From positions 2,541,001-2,605,000 of the forward strand of contig OZ004584.1 of assembly GCA_963924555.1 (NCBI GenBank): DNA of 64,000 nt, written 5' to 3'. The notes beneath the pieces were generated by a model that worked only from the letters and a program-made list of their open reading frames with translations, was not told where the DNA came from and searched no databases. The position numbers and the translations under genes are program-made. Below, one piece after another: positions 22,850-30,833 of this stretch (position 1 is the first letter of the stretch; each line of letters starts with the position of its first letter). The DNA comes from Crambe crambe (Eukaryota > Porifera > Demospongiae > Poecilosclerida > Crambeidae).

Positions 22850-25800
22850 ATGGCAGAAGTGAAGACAACTGTCATTGTGCCACTGAAAGAAGCAAACTAC
22901 TCGACGTGGAAGGTCCAATGCCGTATGGCCCTAGTACGTGATGGACTATGGGGGATAGTCTGTGGGACAGAGACTGCACCTGCAGAAGGTGAAGACGGTC
23001 GATCGAAGTTCCTCACCAGACGAGACCGTGCACTGGCTACTATTGTGTTAGTGGTTGATCCGTCGTTACTCTATTTGATAGGAGACCCAGAAGACCCCGT
23101 TGTTGTTTGGCAGAAACTACAAAATCAATTTCAAAAAAAGACATGGGCCAATAAGTTAGCTCTTCGCCGCCGACTACACTCGCTACAGTTGAAGAATGGA
23201 GAATCAGTTCAAGTTCATGTAAAGACTATGACCGAGCTGTTTAATGAACTGGCTATAGTCGGAGATGCAATCGGAGAAGAAGATCGAGTAGTGCACTTGT
23301 TAGCAAGTTTGCCTGACTCATTTAACACCCTTGTTACTGCTCTTGAAGCTAATGAAGATGTCCCCAAGATGGAAGTTGTAACTGAAAGGCTACTACATTT
23401 CGAGAGGAAGCAGAAGGAAGCGTCAAGTTCTGACTCTGGGGAGAAGGCAATGTTTACGAAGCGACAATTCAAAGGTAAAGGTCCACAGTGTCACTACTGT
23501 AAGAAGTATGGGCACATCCAGAAAAACTGTATCGATCGCATCAAGGCCGAATCTAAGCAGGGGGGTCCCGAGATAACAAGAGGGAAGAAACCAAAGGCCA
23601 ACAAAGTGGGACTGCTTACTTGTCATGTTCTTGGAGTGAGAACAGCTGATCATGATTGGATAATAGATTTAGGCGCTACCTGCCATATCTGCAATTCCAA
23701 AGAGCTATTTGAGGAGTTTCACCCTCTATCGAAGCCTCAAAAGGTTACCCTGGGTGATGGTCGCACCCTGGAAGCAATTGGAACAGGTGCTGTGGAAGTG
23801 AAACTGAAACTACCCAGTGAGAGGTCCAAGATCGGAAGACTGAGTGAAGTCCTCTATGTTCCTACCCTGGCTTACAACCTTCTGAGTGTAGCCAAAGCTA
23901 CTGAAGCTGGGAAGATGATTACGTTTGGCGAGACAGAAGGTGAAATTGTTGATGACCAAGGAGAAACCGTTGCTATTGCATCAAAAGCAGGAAGTCTATA
24001 CTACCTCAATTGTGAGCCGCTGGATAACCAATCGATCAACTCAGCCAGTCATCAAGCAAACGAGGATCTGTGGCACCGGAGATTTGGCCATCTGGGGGAG
24101 AGAAGTCTGTGTAGGCTGAAGAAAGATGGATTAGTTCACGGCTTTGACTATGATGTCTCAAAAGAGATCGATTTTTGTGAGCCGTGCGTAAGTGGAAAAA
24201 TTCATCGAAGTCCCTTCCCAAAAACTGGTCGAGAGAGAGCCAAGGAGCCGCTGGGGCTTGTCCACAGTGATGTGTGCGGGAAAATCAGTTCACCGTCACT
24301 TGGTGGTGCCGAGTACTTCATCACATTTATTGACGACAAAACACACTACGTGTGGGTGTATGTGATCAAGCACATGCATGAAGTGTTCCAGAAGTTTACA
24401 GAATGGAAGTCCTTGGTTGAAAAATCATCTGGCCACAAGGTGAAGAAGTTGCGAACCGATAACGGAGGTGAATACGTATCAACGGAATTTGAGAATTTTC
24501 TGAAGAAGGAAGGCATAGAGCATCAGTATACCATCCCTAAGACGCCGGAGCAAAACGGAGTCTCAGAAAGATTTAATCGGACATTGATAGAGAAAGTTCG
24601 ATCGATGCTTGCTGACTCAGAACTGCCACACAGTTTTTGGGCCGAAGCCTTGTCTACAGCAGCCTACCTGGTCAACCGAAGCCCTACAAAGACCCTCGAT
24701 GACAAAACGCCATTTGAAGCTTGGTACGGGAAGAAACCCAATGTCAATCACTTACGAGTGTTTGGGTGCCTGACATACATCCACATTCCAAAGGATGAGA
24801 GGAAGAAATTGGACCCCAAGGCAAAAAGGTGTATTTTCCTGGGGTATGGTACCTCGAGAAAAGGATATCGCCTCTACAACAGGAAGACATCGAGTATAAC
24901 TCACAGTCGTGATATTGTCTGCAATGAATCCTCGAAAGGATGGGAGTCCAAGGAAGAGAAACGGCTCATTGAAGTGGAGAATTTCACAGAGCCAGAACCA
25001 GAAGTACCAGAACCAGAACCAGAAGTACCAGAACCAGAAGTACCAGAAGCATCCGAATCAGAAGGAGAACCTGAAGCTGATCCTGAAAGGATTGATCACA
25101 TAAGTGAACCTGAAGTGGAAGACTCCACAGATGTTACAATTCCTCAAAGAACGTCTGCTAGAAGAACCCAAAAACCTGACTACTATGGCACTTGGGCATG
25201 CACAGTTGCTGAGCAGAAGGAACCACAGACAGTGGAGGAAGCTGTAAACTGTTTTGAGAAGGAGCACTGGAAAGCTGCAATGCAAAAGGAGATGGATTCT
25301 ATTTACTCCAACGATGTGTGGGATCTCGTGGAGTTACCTGAAAACAGAAAGCCAGTTGGAAACAAATGGGTATTCAAGAAGAAAACCAAAGCAGATGGAT
25401 CGATTGAACGATTCAAAGCTCGACTAGTCGCTCAGGGATTTTCACAAAAACAGGGTCTGGACTATGACGAAACCTTCAGTCCAGTCATCAGGTTTGAATC
25501 ATTTCGGAGCCTGATTGCAATTGCTGCTCAAAAACATCTCAAGCTTCATCAGATGGACATCACTGCAGCATTTCTAAATGGACACTTAGAAGAGGAAGTG
25601 TTCATGAAGCAACCGGAAGGATTTGCGGTGAAAGGGAAAGAACATCTAGTCTGCCGGTTAAAACAGAGTCTCTATGGCTTGAAGCAATCTTCCAGATGTT
25701 GGAATTCTACATTGGACGTTCATCTGAAGAGTATGGGATATGTTCAGTCCACTAATGATCCATGCATTTATACAGGAGAGTCGTCCATCATTGGAGTCTA

Positions 25801-26764
25801 TGTTGATGACTTCGTAATCGCAGCAGAAAGTTCGGAAAGAATTGAGCAAGTGAGAAGAGCACTGTCACAGAAGTTTGACGTGAAAGATCTCGGAGAGCTA
25901 CATTATTTCCTCGGAGTACAGGTTACTCAAGATCATGAAAAAGGCACTGTCTGGATAGGTCAACCAACCTTTACTGAATCTATTCAGAAATATGGCATGG
26001 GTGAAGCGAAGCCAGCCAAGACTCCTGTTAGTGTCAACTCCAAGTTACTGAAGGCATCAGAAGAGAGTGAGCTTGTTAACCAAAACTTGTACCAGTCAGC
26101 AGTTGGAAGTCTGCTTTATCTGTCTACAAAATCACGTCCTGACCTTGCATTTGCTGTTGGCAACGTTGCTCGCTACTGTTCTAAGCCAACCAAACTACAC
26201 TGGATGGCAGTGAAACGGATATTTAGATATCTCAGAGGGACTACTCAGTTTGGACTGCTTTACTCCAAGGAAGCAAGAACAAATGCTCTGATTGGCTACT
26301 CTGATGCAGATTGGGCAGGGGACTGTAACGACTACAAGTCTACCACTGGATACTTGTTTCAGATTGGTGGCACTGCAGTATCTTGGATGAGCAAGAAGCA
26401 ATCATGTGTTGCTTTATCAACGGCAGAAGCCGAGTACATGGCTCTTTCAAGTGCAGCTCAGGAAGCCATTTGGATGCGAGAACTGAACTCTGACCTGGGA
26501 AATCCTCAATCTCAACCGACCCTAATATTTGAGGACAATCAGTCTGCTATAGCGATGGCTAAAAACCCTCAGTTCCATGGAAGATCAAAGCACATTAACA
26601 TTATTCGGGAGCAAGTCAGCAATGACAAGATTAGCCTTATGTATTGCCCCACTGAAGACATGCTAGCAGATTTATTGACCAAAGGAATTGGACCTGAGAA
26701 ATTCGGAAAACTCAGAAAGCTATGTGGAATGTGTAATCAAGTGTCAAGTGAGAAGGAGTGTTAA
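22850..26764 (+). CDS. copia Gag-Pol polyprotein (1,304 aa)
   Basis: The start chosen is ATG 22850 (MAEVKTTVIVPLKEANYSTW), just after the primer-binding site; the frame is open further upstream only through the LTR. Domains by residue: gag 1-200; CCHC knuckle CHYCKKYGHIQKNC about 214-227; protease about 265-360; integrase with HRRFGHLG and CEPC zinc finger about 408-450, then Asp in VHSDVCGK, Asp in LRTDNGGEY and Glu in NGVSERFNR (35 apart); an acidic PEVPEPE linker about 710-735; RT with YVDDFVIA about 983; RNase H with SDADWAGD and FEDNQSAIAM. It has no stop or frameshift. The protease active site reads DLGAT (codon TTA at 23669-23671) where copia elements have DSGAT or DTGAT, which may block maturation. 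Confidence 0.95.
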   Translation: MAEVKTTVIVPLKEANYSTWKVQCRMALVRDGLWGIVCGTETAPAEGEDGRSKFLTRRDRALATIVLVVDPSLLYLIGDPEDPVVVWQKLQNQFQKKTWANKLALRRRLHSLQLKNGESVQVHVKTMTELFNELAIVGDAIGEEDRVVHLLASLPDSFNTLVTALEANEDVPKMEVVTERLLHFERKQKEASSSDSGEKAMFTKRQFKGKGPQCHYCKKYGHIQKNCIDRIKAESKQGGPEITRGKKPKANKVGLLTCHVLGVRTADHDWIIDLGATCHICNSKELFEEFHPLSKPQKVTLGDGRTLEAIGTGAVEVKLKLPSERSKIGRLSEVLYVPTLAYNLLSVAKATEAGKMITFGETEGEIVDDQGETVAIASKAGSLYYLNCEPLDNQSINSASHQANEDLWHRRFGHLGERSLCRLKKDGLVHGFDYDVSKEIDFCEPCVSGKIHRSPFPKTGRERAKEPLGLVHSDVCGKISSPSLGGAEYFITFIDDKTHYVWVYVIKHMHEVFQKFTEWKSLVEKSSGHKVKKLRTDNGGEYVSTEFENFLKKEGIEHQYTIPKTPEQNGVSERFNRTLIEKVRSMLADSELPHSFWAEALSTAAYLVNRSPTKTLDDKTPFEAWYGKKPNVNHLRVFGCLTYIHIPKDERKKLDPKAKRCIFLGYGTSRKGYRLYNRKTSSITHSRDIVCNESSKGWESKEEKRLIEVENFTEPEPEVPEPEPEVPEPEVPEASESEGEPEADPERIDHISEPEVEDSTDVTIPQRTSARRTQKPDYYGTWACTVAEQKEPQTVEEAVNCFEKEHWKAAMQKEMDSIYSNDVWDLVELPENRKPVGNKWVFKKKTKADGSIERFKARLVAQGFSQKQGLDYDETFSPVIRFESFRSLIAIAAQKHLKLHQMDITAAFLNGHLEEEVFMKQPEGFAVKGKEHLVCRLKQSLYGLKQSSRCWNSTLDVHLKSMGYVQSTNDPCIYTGESSIIGVYVDDFVIAAESSERIEQVRRALSQKFDVKDLGELHYFLGVQVTQDHEKGTVWIGQPTFTESIQKYGMGEAKPAKTPVSVNSKLLKASEESELVNQNLYQSAVGSLLYLSTKSRPDLAFAVGNVARYCSKPTKLHWMAVKRIFRYLRGTTQFGLLYSKEARTNALIGYSDADWAGDCNDYKSTTGYLFQIGGTAVSWMSKKQSCVALSTAEAEYMALSSAAQEAIWMRELNSDLGNPQSQPTLIFEDNQSAIAMAKNPQFHGRSKHINIIREQVSNDKISLMYCPTEDMLADLLTKGIGPEKFGKLRKLCGMCNQVSSEKEC

Positions 26765-26964
26765 AGATATTGCACTCTCCACTCATTACATGCACCTAAC
26801 ACGTGGCTATGGATATACGGACTCTAGAACATTCTATTCTATTGTATCATGATTCATGTGTGCAGTTTTGTCAGTCAGACACTTTTGATCCTTTTGTTAA
26901 AGTCATTATTGTTGCTGTTGTCTTCGCGCATTGCTACCTGCTGTGCTATCCAACTCCGCCAATA
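26759..26964 (+). repeat. copia 3' LTR
   Basis: Same 206 bp as the 5' LTR except two transitions (GCACTTTCC versus GCACTCTCC, and CATGCGTGC versus CATGTGTGC). It overlaps the last codons of the pol frame. Confidence 0.95.
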
Positions 26965-27005
26965 ATATATTCATCAAATTTTACTGTACATACTTAATTA
27001 TGCAG

Positions 27006-27104
27006 ACAATGGTTCTCCTTTTGAGTAAATTGCTCAGTATCGACAGGAGAGCAGCCAAGAATATTTATGATAATCATGATAACGATAAATTACTAGCTAA
27101 CTAA
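27006..27104 (+). CDS. Possible last exon of the E1 gene
   Basis: After an acceptor (TTATGCAG, ending 27005) an open stretch MVLLLSKLLSIDRRAAKNIY runs to TAA 27102-27104. Its phase matches the donor at 22591, so the copia element would lie wholly within the intron 22591-27005. Confidence 0.35.
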   Translation, partial: TMVLLLSKLLSIDRRAAKNIYDNHDNDKLLAN

Positions 27105-27114
27105 CTAATGAAAG

Positions 27115-28160
27115 TTATGTTTCTACAGGCCCATAGCACCCATGATTGAGATGCACCTCGTTGCACTGCCTCTGTATTACCATGCTCTCAAACGGCTCCC
27201 CAAAATAATCCATCAAAGAGTGGTGGCCAAAAGCACCAATGTCTCTATGGCCACTGGTGTAAAGGTATGGCATGGTTTGGGGAAAGGCTAGTGTACTTCT
27301 GCTGCTTTCCCAATGCTTCACCTAGGCCCTGAAGGGGCATATAATTATATCACAGCATGTCAGACAAGCAGGTGCCCTAGTCTCGCTAGCCAGCTGCACT
27401 TGCGCATGCGACTACAGATGCCCATCGTGCCAGTGATATTCCATCTTGCCTCTTTCCAACAGTTCTCATCAGGCCCATTGACTATAGTCTGGAAGGAATG
27501 TGGGCTGAGACAGCCGAGGGCATGTCTTCCCAAAGCATCCACATTGGCAGTATAGTGGTGTGGACCACAGATTGCAGTGCCCAGGTACAGCAATTTCAGG
27601 CCCAATGCAAGTGATTGGTAAGGTATGCAACCAAGCACCAGAGTCCTTAGTCGAAACTGAGCAGTAGCTAGTTGCAGAGTTTTATGATTTGCACTTTAGC
27701 CGTCTCAAAGTCACCGTCACCTTTGAGGGGGTTACACCACTAGTCACCAGATGACAGAAATCTGTATAAGAGTAAACAGCAGTGGCAATGTGTTCGCATC
27801 TGACTGCAACATGTCCTTCAGGTGTTGTCCTGTCTGGTCTCCAGCAGCACACCCACTCTTTTGCTATATCTTCTGTCTTCTGTAGAGATCCAGCTGAACT
27901 AGTAATCAGGGTGGACTGATGGATGTTTGGACTGCTCGTTATGCTCAGCTAAGACATCCTCTAAAATCACCTTCAACTACATGGACACTCTGCAGGCCAA
28001 ATCCTTTAGATGGTCTGCTGCACTTTATGAGGTGGTCTTTCATCCACAATCTGCTCCCTTACAATGCTGGCCAAGGATTGCTTGTTTGAAACCTCTGTCT
28101 ACCTCTTTGTCTCAACGTGTGACAGTGAGGCACCCTCAGACATCTTGCCCCAAACTGAAC
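27115..28160 (-). pseudogene. Relic of a reverse-transcriptase-type ORF C-terminus
   Basis: On the minus strand, broken frames give SGDW, LGTAICGPHH, NVDALGRHALGC, then FTPVAIETL with GAFGHHSL in the neighbouring frame and RGSATRCISI. This resembles the C-terminal pattern (GDWLxALPI, VDxxGxHxLSC, PVAxETLG, QRGNAxC) that follows RT in some invertebrate retroelements. Many stops; dead. Lies inside E1 downstream of its gene. Confidence 0.45.
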
Positions 28161-28259
28161 AGCTATAGCCTATTATTGTGATTTATATACATATACCTAC
28201 AAGGTAGTTCTCAGACTGATTTTTTCCCCCAAGCTAGAAATACTAAATTGAAATCCCTC

Positions 28260-28493
28260 TAATTCATCTCCTATTATGTGTCATTCAGTTCAACTGCAAC
28301 CAGGTTGGGTTCCCTCAAACTAGATCCATCTCCAACTCCCACAGACAGACAGTACTATTTCAACAGACTGCCTAGACTATTCCACTCTCTGCCACCAATT
28401 GATATAACCTTAGGTGCTCCTACCATCAAATCCAAACTCAAAGATTACTTTTGGTCAGTTTTTCTGAGAAGTTTTGAAGCTAGTAACATGTAG
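28260..28493 (+). pseudogene. Fragment of a non-LTR retrotransposon ORF2 C-terminus
   Basis: The frame reads RQYYFNRLPRLFHSLPPID then TIKSKLKDYFWSVFLRSF. This matches the usual end of LINE-type RT ORFs (FxRxxxLWNSLP ... FKxxLxxY). Only the tail is present, probably a 5'-truncated insertion. Confidence 0.5.
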
Positions 28494-28800
28494 CTACACT
28501 CCATCTTGTTATCAAAACTGTATGTCAAGTCCCAAGCCGCCCAATTATATAATTCTATGCTCACATCACATCACATCAATAATCAATCTCTTTGATTGTT
28601 CATTTTTTATTGTCTTTTTAATCCTCTCCTGGTCGCCAGGCCAGTCCTGGTGGACCCTCAGCCTGCTCTAATTACTCCATCTTCTTTTTTGTTATCTTAT
28701 TTCTAAAACGTCATCTTGTGCTGTAAATCTTTAATTAATTTCAGGAAGTTACTACATACTTGCTGAGCTATAGCTATACTTGGCCAGAGCTGGCTACTTT
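28494..28800. other. E1 right arm, non-coding
   Basis: No coding signal; possibly 3' remains of the non-LTR element. The subterminal repeats begin at about 28820. Confidence 0.4.
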
Positions 28801-28819
28801 GGCCTCCATAGACAAAGCT

Positions 28820-29011
28820 GGCTGGGGTCCCCATATCTACGCAGGGGTCCCCATATCTACCGTAGATATGGGGACGGAGGTTCCCATATCTGCGTAGATT
28901 TAGGGACGGGGATCCCCATGTCTACGTAGATTTGGGGACGGGGATCCCCATATCTACGTAGTTTTGGGGACGGGGGTCCCTGAAATAGGGGGTCCCCAAA
29001 ACATTATGACA
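28820..29011 (-). repeat. E1 right subterminal repeats and terminal inverted repeat
   Basis: Six or so copies of GTAGATATGGGGACC and its complement lead into the right TIR (28945-29011), which ends TTATGACA at 29011 directly before CCGG. The right array is about 190 bp against about 2.7 kb on the left. Confidence 0.85.
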
Positions 29012-29015
29012 CCGG

Positions 29016-29320
29016 TGTCATAGTCAGCGGTGACTCCCCTCGGCGATGACTCCCCGGTCACTCCTGACTAGGGGTGGATGACTCCCGGTCACTCATGCCT
29101 AGGCGTGGATGACTCCCGGTCACTCACGCCTAGGTCTGAGTGACTCCCCGGTCATTTCTGACTAGTCTATAATGACTCCCCCCTGGAAAAAATGACTCCC
29201 CAGTTCCGAGCACTCTTGACTAGGCGTGGATGACTCCCGGTCACTCACACCTAGGTCTGAGTGACTCCCCAGTCATTTCTGACTTGTCTGCCCCTGGAAA
29301 AAGACTCACCAGTCCCAATT
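29016..29320 (+). repeat. E2 left terminal and subterminal repeats
   Basis: The TIR is followed by repeated GATGACTCCCGGTCACTC and CCTAGG(C/T)(G/C)TGAGTGACTCC units, a different motif from E1's array but in the same position relative to the end. Confidence 0.75.
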
Positions 29321-29442
29321 CATTGCATTGCTGCATGCAAAATCATAATAAGTCAAGGATTTATACCATAGTTGCTTGTGAAATTGGAATCTTTTGTGCC
29401 TAGGAAGAAATTACTCCCTGAATCAACTCCCCTAGAGTCATG

Positions 29443-29700
29443 TGTCGCGGACTGGGACGCAGAGAACTTATAGTTAAGTCAATTTTTAATAGCAACTGGC
29501 AGGACTGCTCAGTCCAACACAAAAACTACTTAAATACATCAATAACACATGAATGTACAAACTAATGATTTAACACACTATACAGAGAGGGGAGAAATAA
29601 CACACATAGCTAAACACATGAAGGGTGAGTTTGACAAATATGACACAGAAAGAATAATTACATTAACACTTAGCTACTTAGAGTTATGCTGTTCATGACA
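29443..29700 (-). repeat. Gmr1-like 3' LTR
   Basis: On the plus strand reads TGTCGCGGACTGGG ... GTTCATGACA. Bounded by the polypurine tract on its inner side. Confidence 0.92.
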
Positions 29701-29740
29701 CTCCATCCCCCTTCTCCTGCGACATTCATGTCGGTGAAAG

Positions 29741-30833
29741 TTAAACCAGGCGGGAGAGGCCATCAGCATTTTGATTGTCTTTGCCACTGCGGTAGTGGAT
29801 CTCGAAGTCATAGGGCTGGAGTGCCAAACTCCAGCGGGTGAGTCGGCTATCGTTTTCCTTCAGACGTTCCATCCATTCTAATGCGCGATGATCAGTCTGA
29901 ATGGTGAAGTGTCGGCCAAGCAGGTAGATTCTAAATGCCTCCACCCCAAGACGTATGGCGAGGCACTCCTTTTCAATTGTGGAATAGCGTTCCTCACGAG
30001 GGAGTAGCTTTCAACTAAAGTATCCAACAGGGTGCTCCTCTCCTGTATCACTCATCTGGCTTAACACAGCCCCAACTCCCCTTGCTGAGGCATCCGTCTG
30101 TAGTGTGAACGGTTTGGCAAAATCGGGGGTCTTCAACACTGGGGATAAACACATCTTTTGCTTGAGGGTGGTAAATGCTGCATTACACTCTGGTGTCTAC
30201 TTGAATCGATTGGGGGAAGATTTCCGAGTGAGGTCTGACAAGGGGGCGGCTATGCTGGCGAAGTCCGGAATAAACTTCCGATAGTAGCCAGTCAAGCCGA
30301 GGAATGCTCTAACTTCCTTCCTAGTTTCTGGCACTGAGAAACTCTGAATTGCTTCAACTTTGGAGGCTTCCGGCTCCACCACCCCACTTCCAATCACTTG
30401 TCCAAGGTAGACACATCTTGACATTCCAAATTGGCATTTCTTGCGTTTCACCTTGAGTCCAGCTTTCTGCAATCTCTCCATAACTTGCTGTATGTGTTGG
30501 AGATGTTCGGTCCAGGTCTTGCTATAGACGATGATATCATCCAAGTAGGCAGCTGTAAAGTCGTCTAGACCCTGAATGACTCTGTCGACCAAACGTTGCA
30601 ATGTGGCTGGTGCCCCTTGTAGGCCAAACGGCATAACTCGAAACTGGTACAGTCCAAAGGGGGTGACAAATGCACTCTTGATCTTGGCTCTCTCTGTCAA
30701 TGGCACCTGCCAATACCCCTTGGTGAGATCAATAGTTGTGATGAACCTTGCTTGTCCTGCACGATCAATGAGTTCATCTATGCGAGGCATTGGATATGCA
30801 TCGGCTTGGGAGATGTTATTCAACTGGCGGTAG
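29741..30833 (-). pseudogene. Gmr1-like RT-RNase H, broken in three places
   Basis: Continues the preceding polyprotein in another frame: VDYRQLNNISQADAYPMPR, then the RT palm FRVMPFGLQGAPATLQRL and YLDDIIVYSKT, down to an in-frame TAG near 30196. Beyond it the RNase H region (LQTDASARGVGAVLSQ) meets a TGA near 30009 and resumes with EAFRIYLLGRHFTIQTDHRA to NADGLSRLV. So there is one frameshift at about 30834 and two nonsense codons; reverse transcriptase cannot be made from this copy. Confidence 0.88.

Larger units (their letters stand above)
22618..26969 (+). mobile_element. Full-length Ty1/copia LTR retrotransposon nested in E1
   Basis: LTRs 22623-22828 and 26759-26964 are both 206 bp and differ at two positions. 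Target duplication ATATA at 22618-22622 and 26965-26969. A purine-rich tract (GAGAAGGAG) precedes the 3' LTR. The domain order gag-PR-INT-RT-RH within one frame identifies Ty1/copia. About 1% LTR divergence means a recent insertion. Confidence 0.97.
12499..29015 (+). mobile_element. E1: giant Ginger1-like DNA transposon with CCGG target duplication
   Basis: The element is 12503-29011 (16,509 bp) with 4-bp duplications CCGG at 12499-12502 and 29012-29015. The left end reads TGTCATAAAGTTTTGGGGAC; the reverse complement of the right end reads TGTCATAATGTTTTGGGGAC, and similarity continues for about 55 bp. Both ends then run into copies of a subterminal motif, GTAGATATGGGGACCCC. Inside is a plus-strand multi-exon gene for integrase, USP and Ulp1-type peptidase, with a copia element in an intron. 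TGT...ACA ends, a 4-bp duplication and a gypsy-type integrase with a GPY domain fit the Ginger1 superfamily (established family knowledge; assignment is inference). Confidence 0.85.
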
